In this document: one piece after another, positions 1-8,547 of the stretch
How positions within the stretch are numbered: position 1 is the first letter of the stretch
Layout of the letters: each line of letters begins with the position of its first letter
Assembly (NCBI GenBank): GCA_025458865.1
Contig: JALORP010000020.1
Location: 1 to 43,384, forward strand
Reading direction: 5' to 3'
Origin: Steroidobacteraceae bacterium
GTDB lineage: Bacteria; Pseudomonadota; Gammaproteobacteria; Steroidobacterales; Steroidobacteraceae
DNA length: 43,384 bases
The notes under the pieces: model-generated
Database searches by the model: none
Seen by the model: only the letters and a program-made list of their open reading frames with translations
What the model was told of the DNA's origin: nothing
Position numbers and translations under genes: made by a program

Positions 1-672
1 GTCGTGATCGCCGGGGCCGGCAACATCGGCTTCCGCCTGGCCCAGTCGCTCGAGGAGCAGAACCAAGTGAAGCTGATCGAGCGCGACCCGACCGCCGCTC
101 GCCGGGCGGCCGAGCGGCTCAAGCGCACGCTGGTGCTCGCCGGCGACGCCGCCGACGAAGAACTGCTGATCGAGGAGAACATCGACGACGCAGACGTGTT
201 CGTCGCGCTGACGAACGCCGAGGAAGCCAACATCCTCTCCGCGATGCTGGCCAAGCGGCTCGGCGCGCGCCGCGTGATGGCGCTGATCAACAAGCCGTCC
301 TACGCGGAGCTCATGGAGGGCAGCACGATCGACGTGGCGATCTCGCCGCAGACGATCACCATCGGCGCGCTTCTCGAGCACGTGCGCCGCGGCGACGTGG
401 TCCGCGTGCACTCGCTCAGGCGCGGCGCGGCCGAGGCCATGGAGGCGATCGTGCACGGCGACACCCGCAGCTCGCCGCTGGTCGGCCGGCGGCTGGAGCA
501 GATTTCGCTGCCCGGCGGGGCGACCATCGGCGCGATCGTGCGGGGCGACGAGGTGATCATGGCTCACCACGACACGGTCATCTACGCCGACGACCACGTG
601 ATCCTGTTCCTGTCGGACCGCCGCCACGTCGAGGCCCTCGGCCGGCTCTTCCAGGCCGGCGCGCGCGCCTGA
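1..672 (+). CDS. trkA: Trk potassium uptake protein TrkA, C-terminal half (5' end outside window)
   Basis: Peripheral NAD-binding regulator of the Trk potassium channel. The frame is open from base 1, so the gene begins upstream. The 223 visible residues are the second half of the usual ~458-residue protein: a second RCK-N Rossmann fold opening with the glycine-rich IAGAGNIGFRLA, an acidic residue at the end of the second strand (KLIERD), then an RCK-C domain ending near GRLFQAG. The GTG at base 4 is only an internal codon. trkH follows after 15 bases, fitting a trkA-trkH operon in which TrkA gates TrkH in response to NAD(H) or ATP. The identification is firm; the missing N-terminal half cannot be judged. 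Confidence 0.95.
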   Translation, partial: VVIAGAGNIGFRLAQSLEEQNQVKLIERDPTAARRAAERLKRTLVLAGDAADEELLIEENIDDADVFVALTNAEEANILSAMLAKRLGARRVMALINKPSYAELMEGSTIDVAISPQTITIGALLEHVRRGDVVRVHSLRRGAAEAMEAIVHGDTRSSPLVGRRLEQISLPGGATIGAIVRGDEVIMAHHDTVIYADDHVILFLSDRRHVEALGRLFQAGARA

Positions 673-687
673 TCCGGGACCGGCATC

Positions 688-2139
688 GTGAACCTGCCGA
701 TGGTGCAGCGGATCCTGGGGCTGATGCTGCTGTTGTTCAGCCTCACGATGCTGCCGCCGATCGGGGTGTCCTTCCTGCACGCGGATGATCACTGGTATCC
801 GTTCGCGGCCGCCTTCGCCGTCGTCGCGTCCATCGGTGCGCTGCTGTACCTGCCGGTGCGCAAGGTGCAGCGCGACCTCAGGCTGCGCGACGGGTTCCTC
901 GTGGTGGCGATGTTCTGGATATGCCTCGGCCTCGCCGGCGCCACGCCGCTCCTTATCACCGACGTGCCGCGCCTTTCGTTCACCGATGCCGTGTTCGAGG
1001 CGGTCTCCGGGTTCACGACCACCGGCGCCACCGTCATCGTCGGGCTCGACACGCTGCCCACGTCGATTCTCTACTACCGCCAGCAGATCCAGTGGCTCGG
1101 AGGCATGGGCATCATCGTGCTGGCGGTCGCGCTGCTGCCGGTGCTGGGCGTGGGCGGCATGTCGCTGTACAAGGCCGAGACGCCGGGACCGGTCAAGGAC
1201 CAGAAGCTGACCCCTCGCATCGCCCATACGGCAAAGGCGCTGTGGCTCGTCTACCTCGTGCTCACGGCCGCATGTGCGCTCGCCTACTGGCTCGCCGGCA
1301 TGGACGCCTTCGACGCGATCAGCCACGCATTCTCGACGCTCTCGACCGGCGGCTTCTCCCCGTACGACGCCAGCCTGGCCCGGTTCGACAGCTACGCGAT
1401 CGACATGATCGCCATATTCTTCATGCTGGCCGGCGGAACGAGCTTCGCGCTGCACTTCCTCATGTTCCGGCAGCGGTCCGTCGTGGCCTATTGGCGGGAG
1501 CCGGAGTTTCGCGCCTACGTCCTGATCGTCGCCGCCTTCGTGACGGTCGTGACCTGCTATCTCTGGATCGCCGGAACTTACGGGTCCCTCGCCGAGGCCT
1601 TCCGCTACGGGGCCTTCCAGGTGGTCTCGATCCAGACGAGCACTGGCTTCCTGACGACGGACTTCTCCGTCTGGCCGGGCGCACTGCCTGCGCTGATCAT
1701 GCTGACGACCTTCATCGGCGGTTGCGCCGGCTCGACCGCCGGCGGCATCAAGGTCATCCGCTGGCTGCTGGTTTTCAAGCAGGGCACCGTCGAGCTGCGG
1801 CGACTGGTGCATCCCAGCGCAGAGATCCCGGTCAAGATCGCGGACAAGACGGTGCCGGTGTCCGTGATGAACGCCGTCGCGGGATTCTTCGCCATCTACC
1901 TCGTGCTGTTCGGCGGCATGATGCTGCTGCTGATGACCTTCGGCCTCGACCAGGTCACGGCATGGTCGGCGGTGGCGACCTGCATCAACAACGCCGGCCC
2001 GGGCCTCGGCGCGGTGGCCGCGAACTTCCGGGAGGTGCCGGACGCGGCGAAGTGGGTGTGCACGCTCGCGATGCTGATCGGCCGCCTCGAGCTGTTCACG
2101 CTGATCGTGCTGTTCACCCCGGACTTCTGGCGGCGCTGA
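688..2139 (+). CDS. trkH: Trk potassium uptake channel protein TrkH
   Basis: Inner-membrane K+-translocating subunit of the Trk system, 483 residues, the normal family length. It shows the four pore-loop/selectivity-filter segments of the superfamily: FTTTGATV, LSTGGFS, TSTGF and NNAGPGLG. The intramembrane loop glycine cluster GGCAGSTAGGIK is also present, as are many hydrophobic helices. The start is a GTG 15 bases after trkA; the protein begins NLPMVQRILG, the usual N terminus. Works with TrkA upstream; the following antiporter gene suggests a local K+ homeostasis block. TrkH is favoured over TrkG simply because it sits with trkA. Confidence 0.95.
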   Translation: MNLPMVQRILGLMLLLFSLTMLPPIGVSFLHADDHWYPFAAAFAVVASIGALLYLPVRKVQRDLRLRDGFLVVAMFWICLGLAGATPLLITDVPRLSFTDAVFEAVSGFTTTGATVIVGLDTLPTSILYYRQQIQWLGGMGIIVLAVALLPVLGVGGMSLYKAETPGPVKDQKLTPRIAHTAKALWLVYLVLTAACALAYWLAGMDAFDAISHAFSTLSTGGFSPYDASLARFDSYAIDMIAIFFMLAGGTSFALHFLMFRQRSVVAYWREPEFRAYVLIVAAFVTVVTCYLWIAGTYGSLAEAFRYGAFQVVSIQTSTGFLTTDFSVWPGALPALIMLTTFIGGCAGSTAGGIKVIRWLLVFKQGTVELRRLVHPSAEIPVKIADKTVPVSVMNAVAGFFAIYLVLFGGMMLLLMTFGLDQVTAWSAVATCINNAGPGLGAVAANFREVPDAAKWVCTLAMLIGRLELFTLIVLFTPDFWRR

Positions 2140-2222
2140 CCCCGGCGCCGGCGGGGTCGCCGGCACGGTAGACTTCGGGGCTCGCCCCGACTGCCCAAGG
2201 TTGCGCCGGAGGTGCCCCGGGA

Positions 2223-4190
2223 ATGGGCCCGTACTTCCTCGAGATACTGCTGCTGCTCGCATCCGCGGTGTTCGTGGTGCTGGCGTTCCAGCGCCTGCAC
2301 GTTCCGCCGAGCCTGGGGTACCTGCTGGTGGGCGTGCTGCTCGGGCCGCACACCATCGGCCCCGTCGTGGATACGCGCCCGCTCGAGGCGCTGGCGGAGT
2401 TCGGCATCGTGTTCCTGCTGTTCACGATCGGCCTCAATTTCTCGCTGGGGCAGATCCGCGCGCTGCGCAACCAGGTCCTCGCCCTCGGCACGAGCCAGGT
2501 CGCGATCACCACGCTGGTCGTGGGCGTCCTGGCCTGGCTCGCCGGCCTCTCCGTCGCATCCGCGTTCGTCGTGGGCGCTGTGTTCGCGCAATCCTCGACG
2601 ACGATCATCGCCCGGCAGCTCGCGGAGGTGAACGAGGCGGACGACCGTCACGGCCGGCTGGCCGTCGCAATGTCGGTCTTCCAGGACGTCACGGCGGTGC
2701 CGTTCCTCGTCGTCATCCCGGTGCTGGGGATGTCCGTCGCGGCCAGCGTGATCGGAGCCGAGCTCGGCTGGGCCGTGGGGAAGGCGCTGCTCGCCTTCCT
2801 TCTCGTGTTCGTGGTGGGGCGGTGGATGCTGAGACCGCTGTTCCACCTCGTGGCGGAGCAGCGGTCGGCGGAGCTGTTCACCCTGACGGTGCTGCTGGTC
2901 TCGCTGGTCGCCGCCTGGACCACCAGCAGCCTCGGACTCTCGATGGCCTTCGGCGCGTTCCTCGCCGGCATGATGCTCGGAGAAACCGAGTTCAGGCACC
3001 AGGTCGAGTCGACCATCCGTCCGTTCCGCGACGTCCTGCTCGGGCTGTTCTTCGTCGGCATCGGCGCGCTCGTCGATCCGTCGGCCCTGCCGGGCATCTG
3101 GCACTGGGCGGCGCTCGGGACCCTCGTGCTGCTGGCCAGCAAGATCCTGATCGTGAGGCAGATCGTCCGGGCCTACGGGCTCGAGGCCGTCCTGGCCTGG
3201 CGCGTCGGCCTGGTGCTGGCGGTTGGCGGCGAGTTCGGATTCGCCCTGATCGCCATCGCGCTCGGCGCCGACGTCATAGACACCGAGCTCGGGCAGATCG
3301 CGCTCACGTCGGTGCTGTTCTCGCTCGTGATCGCCCCCTTCCTGATCCGGTACAACGGCGCCATCGCCCGCCGCCTGGCGGGATCCGGGGCCGCGGCGGA
3401 CGGGACGGGAGTTCCGGGCGCGCAGGACGCCGCCGCGCAGAATCTCCAGGGGCACGTGATCATCTGCGGCTACGGCCGGGTGGGCCAGGGTGTGGCGCAC
3501 CTGCTCGACAAGAACGGTTTCGCCTACACGGCGCTCGACCTCAATCCCGCGAGAGTCAAGGATGCCCATACGGCCGGCGAGCGCGTCTTCTACGCCGATG
3601 CCACCGAGCGCGACATCCTCGAGGCGCTCGGGCTGGACCGCGCCCGGCTGGTCGTCGTCAGCCACGGCGACGTCCCGGCCACGCTCCGGATCCTGCAGAA
3701 CGTCCGCGCATCGCACCCCGACCTGCCGGTGCTGGTGCGAACGAGCGACGAGTCTCACGACGATGAGCTCCGCGAGGCAGGCGCGACCCTGGTGGTGCCG
3801 GAAGCCCTCGAGGCGAGCCTGATGATCGCGGCCCAGGCCCTGCTGCTGCTGGAAGTGCCGCGCTCGCGGGTCTGGCACGACGTCCAGGAACAGCGCACGA
3901 GCCGCTACCGGCTGCTGCGCGAATTCTTCCGGGGCGACGCGCTGCAGGAGGACGCCGGCAGCGGCGATGCCGCCCGGCTGCACTCGGTCGTCCTGAGTCC
4001 CGCGAGCCCCTGGATCGGCCGGAGGATCGCCGAGCTGCCCGTCGGCGGCGACGTCGTGGTAACGGCGCTCGTTCGCGGCCAGCAGCGGCACATCGCGCCC
4101 CAGCCGGATACCGTCCTCGCGGTTGCCGACGTGCTCGTGATCTTCGGCGTCCCTCGCGAGCTCGAAAAAGCGGAGGCGGCGATCGCGTGA
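2223..4190 (+). CDS. CPA2 monovalent cation:proton antiporter with RCK domains (KefB/YbaL-like)
   Basis: Inner-membrane cation/H+ antiporter of the CPA2 family, 655 residues. Residues 1 to about 385 form the multi-helix Na+/H+-exchanger domain (LGYLLVGVLLGPHTIG near the start, then FLLFTIGLNFS). Residues about 413-530 are a TrkA-N Rossmann domain opening with HVIICGYGRVGQGVA. About 570-655 is a TrkA-C domain (WIGRRIAELPVGGDV). Such proteins export K+ or Na+ under nucleotide or metabolite control. No KefF/KefG ancillary gene is nearby, so glutathione gating is not supported. Placed directly after trkA-trkH it probably balances K+ uptake with efflux. The substrate cation is uncertain. Confidence 0.9.
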   Translation: MGPYFLEILLLLASAVFVVLAFQRLHVPPSLGYLLVGVLLGPHTIGPVVDTRPLEALAEFGIVFLLFTIGLNFSLGQIRALRNQVLALGTSQVAITTLVVGVLAWLAGLSVASAFVVGAVFAQSSTTIIARQLAEVNEADDRHGRLAVAMSVFQDVTAVPFLVVIPVLGMSVAASVIGAELGWAVGKALLAFLLVFVVGRWMLRPLFHLVAEQRSAELFTLTVLLVSLVAAWTTSSLGLSMAFGAFLAGMMLGETEFRHQVESTIRPFRDVLLGLFFVGIGALVDPSALPGIWHWAALGTLVLLASKILIVRQIVRAYGLEAVLAWRVGLVLAVGGEFGFALIAIALGADVIDTELGQIALTSVLFSLVIAPFLIRYNGAIARRLAGSGAAADGTGVPGAQDAAAQNLQGHVIICGYGRVGQGVAHLLDKNGFAYTALDLNPARVKDAHTAGERVFYADATERDILEALGLDRARLVVVSHGDVPATLRILQNVRASHPDLPVLVRTSDESHDDELREAGATLVVPEALEASLMIAAQALLLLEVPRSRVWHDVQEQRTSRYRLLREFFRGDALQEDAGSGDAARLHSVVLSPASPWIGRRIAELPVGGDVVVTALVRGQQRHIAPQPDTVLAVADVLVIFGVPRELEKAEAAIA

Positions 4191-4369
4191 GCCGCTGCCC
4201 AGGCGCGACTGGCCACGTCCTTCTCGACAACGGTGCCGCAGCCTCGCATCCTTGGCCCGCCCATGAACAACCTCCGCGCCATGCCCTGTTCCCGGCCAGC
4301 GGCCCTGCTGGCCTTCGCCTGCACCGGGGGTTGCCGGCCGCGGAACCGGCCATTGAGGCCCGGCCGCTA

Positions 4370-4696
4370 GTGGCGCTGCGCGAGAACCTCGAGCTCATGC
4401 TGCAGCGCGGCCAGGACTCGCCGCTGCTGCGCTTCTCGCTCGGCGGCGAGTGCCTCAAGGCCGGCGACCTCGTGGCCGCGGTGGACCACCTGCGCCGCGC
4501 CGTGGAAGCGAACCCGGCGTACTCCGCCGCGTGGAAGCTGCTCGGACAGGCCCATGCGCAGGCCGGGAATGCGTCGCGGGCCGCCGAGGTCTACGAGCAG
4601 GGCATCACCGCCGCCGAAGCCAACGGCGACCTGCAGGCGGCGAGGGAGATGCGGGTCTTCCTCAATCGCGTTCGCAAGGTGCCGGCCGATGACTGA
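4370..4696 (+). CDS. Small TPR-repeat protein
   Basis: A 108-residue protein of tetratricopeptide repeats: an N-terminal helix pair (LRENLELMLQRG), then LRFSLGGECLKAGDLVAAVDH and SAAWKLLGQAHAQAGNASRAA, ending in a charged helix. Likely a scaffold; no enzymatic motif. The open frame runs back to 4187, but residues encoded before about 4370 do not look like protein. The GTG at 4370 begins VALRENLELM, matching the N terminus I recall for related short TPR proteins, so I chose it; a TTG at 4331 is possible. Its end overlaps the next gene by 8 bases, implying translational coupling with the TRAP permeases. The role beside the transporter is unknown. Confidence 0.75.
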   Translation: MALRENLELMLQRGQDSPLLRFSLGGECLKAGDLVAAVDHLRRAVEANPAYSAAWKLLGQAHAQAGNASRAAEVYEQGITAAEANGDLQAAREMRVFLNRVRKVPADD

Positions 4697-5222
4697 GCTC
4701 GCGGGCCCGACCCCGTTCCCCGGCCGGCTGGTCCGGGTGCTGGACGCCATCGCCGACGTCACGGGCCGGGCAGTCGCATGGCTCACGCTCGCCATGGTCC
4801 TGGCGGCGATCGCGGTGGTGGCGCTGCGCTACGGCTTCGGCGTCGGGCTCATCTGGCTGCAGGAGTCGGTCACGTGGATGCACGCCGCCGTCTTCATGCT
4901 CGGCGCGGCGTGGACGCTCCGCCAGGACGGGCACGTTCGCGTGGATATCTTCTACCGGCGCATGTCGCCGCGACGCCAGGCGCTCGTCGACCTCGCCGGC
5001 ACCGTGTTCCTGCTGCTGCCGACCTGCGCGTACCTGCTTTTCGAGAGCCTGCCGTACGTCGCGAGCTCCTGGCGCGTGCTCGAGCGTTCGCGCGAGGCGG
5101 GCGGCATGCCCGCGCTGTACCTGCTCAAGACCGTCATCCCCGTGATGGCGGGGCTGCTGATCCTGCAGGGTCTGGCCGAGGCGCTGCGAGCCTGGGGCCG
5201 CCTGCGCGGCCGCGAGGCCTGA
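4689..5222 (+). CDS. TRAP transporter small permease subunit (DctQ type)
   Basis: Small integral-membrane subunit of a tripartite ATP-independent periplasmic transporter, 177 residues with four predicted helices: about 25-50, 60-80 (WLQESVTWMHAAVFMLGAAW), 100-125 and 145-168. The WLQE plus HVRVDIFYRR motif is typical of DctQ proteins. The ATG at 4689 lies inside the TPR gene's last codons; the upstream in-frame codons are out-of-frame TPR sequence. It forms a membrane complex with the large permease that starts 3 bases downstream and, with the binding protein encoded convergently beyond, imports an organic acid. Confidence 0.92.
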   Translation: MTELAGPTPFPGRLVRVLDAIADVTGRAVAWLTLAMVLAAIAVVALRYGFGVGLIWLQESVTWMHAAVFMLGAAWTLRQDGHVRVDIFYRRMSPRRQALVDLAGTVFLLLPTCAYLLFESLPYVASSWRVLERSREAGGMPALYLLKTVIPVMAGLLILQGLAEALRAWGRLRGREA

Positions 5223-5225
5223 GCC

Positions 5226-6608
5226 ATGGAGTGGTTGTCGCTCGTCCTTTTCGCGCTGATCGTGGTCGCCCTGCTCGCAGGCTACCCGGTCGCGTTCACG
5301 CTGGCGGGCGTCTCCCTGATGTTCGCGACGGTGGCCGCGGCCTTCGGCGCCTTCGACCTCGTGTACCTGGAGGCGCTGCCGAGCCGCATCTTCGGCACGA
5401 TGAGCAACTCGACGCTGGTCGCCGTGCCCCTGTTCGTGTTCATGGGGCTCGTCCTCGAGCGCGCCCGCATCGCGGACGAGCTCCTCGAGACGCTCGGGCT
5501 GGTTTTCGGCCGGCTGCGCGGCGGCCTCGCTGTGTCGGTCATCGTGGTCGGTGCGCTTCTTGCGGCGAGCACCGGCATCGTGGGCGCGACCGTGGTCACG
5601 ATGGGCCTGCTGTCGCTGCCGGTCATGCTGCGGCACGGGTACGACCGTCGGGTCGCCGCCGGCACGATCTGCGCGTCCGGGACGCTCGGCCAGATCATCC
5701 CCCCGTCCATCATCCTCGTGCTGCTGGGCGACGTGTTGTCCAGCGCCTACCAGCAGGCGCAGCTCAAGATGGGGATCTTCTCGCCCAAGGCCGTCTCCGT
5801 CGGTGAGCTGTTCGTCGGCGCGCTGTTGCCCGGCCTGCTGCTGGTCGGCATCTACGTCGTGTACGTGCTGCTGGTGGCGTGGCTGCGCCCGGCGTCCATG
5901 CCGGCGCTCGAGGCGCACGAGGTGCACGAGTCGCGCGGTGCGCTCGCGCTGCGGCTGCTGCGCGCGCTCGTGATGCCGCTCGTGCTGATCCTGGCCGTGC
6001 TCGGGTCGATACTCGCCGGCTACGCCACGCCGACGGAGGCCGCGGCGGTCGGCGCGGTCGGCGCCCTGCTGCTCGCGCTGCTGCGCCGCTCGCTGGACCT
6101 GCCGCGCCTTCGCGAGGTGATGCAGGGCACCGTGCGGCTCTCGTCCATGGTGTTCCTCATCCTGATCGGCGCGTCGGTGTTCTCGCTCGTGTTCCGCGGC
6201 TTTGGCGGAGACGACCTGATGCACGACCTGCTGGGGCAGCTGCCGGGCGGCGTGACCGGCGCGCTCATCGCCGTGATGCTGGTGCTGTTCCTGCTCGGCT
6301 TCATCATCGACTTCATCGAGATCACCTACATCGTGGTCCCGGTCGTCGCGCCGGTGCTGCTCGCCATGGGCGTGGACCCGGTGTGGCTCGGCGTGATGAT
6401 CGCCGTCAACCTGCAGACGTCCTTCCTGACGCCGCCCTTCGGGTTCGCGCTCTTCTACCTGCGCGGCGTGGCGCCGCCGGAAATGTCGTCGGCGGACATC
6501 TACCGCGGCGCGATGCCGTTCGTCGCGCTGCAGCTGGGGCTGCTGGTCGTGCTGGCCTTGTGGCCGCAGCTCGCGACCTGGCTGCCGCAGGTGGTCTACG
6601 GCAACTGA
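5226..6608 (+). CDS. TRAP transporter large permease subunit (DctM type)
   Basis: The 12-helix translocating subunit of the TRAP transporter, 460 residues, normal for DctM. It starts MEWLSLVLFALIVVALLAGYPVAF, as is usual, and contains ASGTLGQIIPPSIILVLLGD and LQTSFLTPPFGFALFYLRG, conserved membrane re-entrant and helix motifs of the family. Uptake is driven by an ion gradient, normally Na+. The gene is 3 bases after the small permease and ends 2 bases before the convergent end of the binding-protein gene, so the two transcripts meet tail to tail with no visible terminator. Confidence 0.95.
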   Translation: MEWLSLVLFALIVVALLAGYPVAFTLAGVSLMFATVAAAFGAFDLVYLEALPSRIFGTMSNSTLVAVPLFVFMGLVLERARIADELLETLGLVFGRLRGGLAVSVIVVGALLAASTGIVGATVVTMGLLSLPVMLRHGYDRRVAAGTICASGTLGQIIPPSIILVLLGDVLSSAYQQAQLKMGIFSPKAVSVGELFVGALLPGLLLVGIYVVYVLLVAWLRPASMPALEAHEVHESRGALALRLLRALVMPLVLILAVLGSILAGYATPTEAAAVGAVGALLLALLRRSLDLPRLREVMQGTVRLSSMVFLILIGASVFSLVFRGFGGDDLMHDLLGQLPGGVTGALIAVMLVLFLLGFIIDFIEITYIVVPVVAPVLLAMGVDPVWLGVMIAVNLQTSFLTPPFGFALFYLRGVAPPEMSSADIYRGAMPFVALQLGLLVVLALWPQLATWLPQVVYGN

Positions 6609-6610
6609 AC

Positions 6611-7708
6611 CTACAGGTCGCGGGTGCGAAGGTAGGCGTCCTCGGCGACCCTGAGATAGGCGCTCGAGCGGGCCTGGAAGGCGCGGACCGACTCGTGGAT
6701 GCGCGCGTACAGCGGGTCCCGCGCCGCACCCTCGCGGATCACCTGCTCCGACAGCTCCTTCAGCCGCCGGAGCACGTCGTCCGGGAAGCGGCGCAGCTCG
6801 ACGCCGTGCTCCTCGACCAGCGTCACCAGCGCCTCGCTGTTGCGAGCCGTGAACTCGGCGAGCATCTGGTCATTGATGGCCTTGCAGCAGGTGAGCACGA
6901 TCTGCTGCAGGTCTTCCGGCAGCTCTTCGAATGCCTTGCGGTTGATGATCGCCTCGAGCGTGGTGCCGGGCTCCTGCCAGCCGGGGTAGTAGTAATACTT
7001 CGCCGCCTTGTGCAGCCCGAAGGCGAGGTCGTTGTAGGGGCCGATCCACTCGGTTGCGTCGATGGCGCCGGTCTCGAGCGCCGTGAAGATCTCGCCACCC
7101 GAGAGGGTCACCGGCGTCCCGCCGGCGCGCGCCAGCACCTCGCCGCCGATGCCGGGAATGCGCATCTTGAGCCCGGCGAGGTCCGCCGCCGAGCGGATCT
7201 CCTTCCGGAACCAGCCGCCCATCTGGCAGCCAGAATTGCCGCAGGGCGCCGGGATCACGCCGAAGGGCGCGTAGGCCTCGCGCCACAGATCGAGGCCACC
7301 GCCGTAGTACAGCCAGGCGTTCATCTCCTGCGCGGTGAGCCCGAAGGGCACCGCCGAGAAGAAGGAAGCCGAGCCGATCTTGCCCTTCCAGTAATAGGCG
7401 CCGCCGTGGGCCATCTCGGCCGTCCCGGCTGCGACGGCGTCGAAGGCCTCGAAGGCCGGCACGAGTTCGCCGGCGCCGTAGACCTTGATGGACAGCCGTC
7501 CGCCGCTGCAGGCCTCCACCATGCGCGCGAACTCGAGCGCGCCGGTGCCGAGCGCCGGGAAGTTGGGCGGCCAGGTGGTGACCAGCTTCCAGCGGAATCG
7601 GCGCCCGTCGGCCGCCGCGGCAGGCCCCTCGGCCTCCCGCGAACAGGCGGTCGTCGCCGCCGCCAGCACACCGAGGCCCAGACCCTGTATTACCCGCCGC
7701 CGCTGCAT
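6611..7708 (-). CDS. TRAP transporter substrate-binding protein (DctP/TakP type)
   Basis: Periplasmic ligand-binding subunit, 365 residues. It resembles the alpha-keto-acid-binding TakP branch: KLVTTWPPNFPALGTGA, VYGAGELVPAFEAFDAV, AYYWKGK and the substrate-contact stretch GNSGCQMGGWFRKEI. A keto acid or related organic acid is therefore the likely ligand. The N terminus MQRRRVIQGLGLGVLAAATTAC joins an Arg-Arg Tat-like motif to a hydrophobic stretch and a TTAC lipobox, suggesting a Tat-exported lipoprotein. The open frame extends to 7798, but the ATG at 7708 has a GAGGGGG ribosome site and the signal peptide. It is unusual in being on the opposite strand to its permeases. Confidence 0.93.
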   Translation of the reverse strand: MQRRRVIQGLGLGVLAAATTACSREAEGPAAAADGRRFRWKLVTTWPPNFPALGTGALEFARMVEACSGGRLSIKVYGAGELVPAFEAFDAVAAGTAEMAHGGAYYWKGKIGSASFFSAVPFGLTAQEMNAWLYYGGGLDLWREAYAPFGVIPAPCGNSGCQMGGWFRKEIRSAADLAGLKMRIPGIGGEVLARAGGTPVTLSGGEIFTALETGAIDATEWIGPYNDLAFGLHKAAKYYYYPGWQEPGTTLEAIINRKAFEELPEDLQQIVLTCCKAINDQMLAEFTARNSEALVTLVEEHGVELRRFPDDVLRRLKELSEQVIREGAARDPLYARIHESVRAFQARSSAYLRVAEDAYLRTRDL

Positions 7709-7755
7709 GTCGCCCCCTCGCGTCGTGAACCCGTAAAACCGGGCAGCGCGTAAAC

Positions 7756-7908
7756 TTACACGGTGCCGGGCCCGCCGGCGCGACGGGCAGGGCGGCACGA
7801 GGGAGATGCCGCCCGAATTGCCACGGATAGGCGTTTAGGAAGATCCTTATAGATATCTTTCTCCACTATATAGCGCTCTAGGCGCTCTTGTAGGACCCCT
7901 TGAACCAT
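7756..7908 (-). other. Short ORF in the AT-rich island, possible gene remnant
   Basis: A 50-codon frame starting MVQGVLQERLERYIVEKD, whose first 35 residues are encoded by AT-rich DNA and look like charged helical protein. It then runs into GC-rich, arginine-rich sequence before its stop. No ribosome site or family is recognised. It could be a fragment of a transferred gene or chance. Confidence 0.15.
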
Positions 7909-7995
7909 AGAGATACGTTTTTGAAGTAAGTAGTTTTTAGATACCAAGAATGAGACTTTCTGAATGCCGATGTGGAAAGATGGTGCACTCAAACC
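7830..7995. other. AT-rich intergenic island upstream of dtd
   Basis: By eye, roughly 7840-7980 is near 40% GC, against close to 70% in the flanks. It contains the inverted repeat AGCGC-tctag-GCGCT (7872-7886) and three related AGATA-type sites: AGATATC (about 7851), AGATACG (about 7911) and AGATACC (about 7939). It separates the divergent dctP and dtd genes, so promoters or operators are expected here, but no clear -35/-10 pair stands out. Horizontal origin is the alternative. Confidence 0.6.
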
Positions 7996-8460
7996 ATGAT
8001 TGGGCTCCTTCAAAGGGTTTCTGAAGCCAGCGTGACTGTCCAGGGCCGACGCGTGGCCAAAATCGGCCGGGGCCTGCTCGTTCTCGTCGGCGTCGAGCGC
8101 GGCGACGGCGAGGCGGAGGCCGGGCGGCTGCTGGAGCGCCTCGTCGGCTACCGCGTCTTCCCGGACGACGAAGGCCGTATGAACCGCAGCCTGCTCGACA
8201 CCGGCGCCGAACTGCTGCTGGTGCCCCAGTTCACCCTCGCCGCCGACACGAAGAAAGGCACGCGCGCCGGTTTCAGCACCGCCGCGGCCCCAGCGCACGG
8301 CCAACGGCTGTTCGAGGCGCTGGTGGCGCGGGCCCGGCAGCAGCTCGGCCGCGTGGAAACCGGCGAATTCGGCGCTGACATGCAGGTCGCGCTGGTCAAC
8401 GACGGCCCCGTGACCTTCTGGCTGCAGGTGCCTCCCGACCGGACGGCGGCGGGGGGCTGA
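7996..8460 (+). CDS. dtd: D-aminoacyl-tRNA deacylase
   Basis: Hydrolyses D-amino acids, and mis-charged glycine, from tRNA. 154 residues; family members are about 145. It begins MIGLLQRVSEASVTVQGRRV, close to the E. coli N terminus. It has both signature motifs: SQFTLA-type (VPQFTLAADTKKGTRAGFS) and the cross-subunit Gly-cisPro loop NDGPVTFWLQV. An in-frame ATG at 7972 would add eight residues unlike the family, so 7996 is chosen although no good ribosome site precedes it. The first 50 bases share the lower GC of the upstream island. Cytoplasmic homodimer. Confidence 0.95.
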   Translation: MIGLLQRVSEASVTVQGRRVAKIGRGLLVLVGVERGDGEAEAGRLLERLVGYRVFPDDEGRMNRSLLDTGAELLLVPQFTLAADTKKGTRAGFSTAAAPAHGQRLFEALVARARQQLGRVETGEFGADMQVALVNDGPVTFWLQVPPDRTAAGG

Positions 8461-8547
8461 CCGTTACGTGACCGGCGTAGGGAGACCTTCGCGCGCGTTG
8501 GCGTATCATCGCGTCTCGCCCGGGTGTCCGGGCCGGAGTTCAAGACC

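Noticed and set aside
1896..4091. Minus-strand frame of 731 codons opposite trkH and the antiporter
   Set aside because: Shadow of the antiporter gene; repetitive charged translation with no family.
8504..8509. TATCAT as a -10 box for tatABC
   Set aside because: The region 16-18 bases upstream has no recognisable -35.
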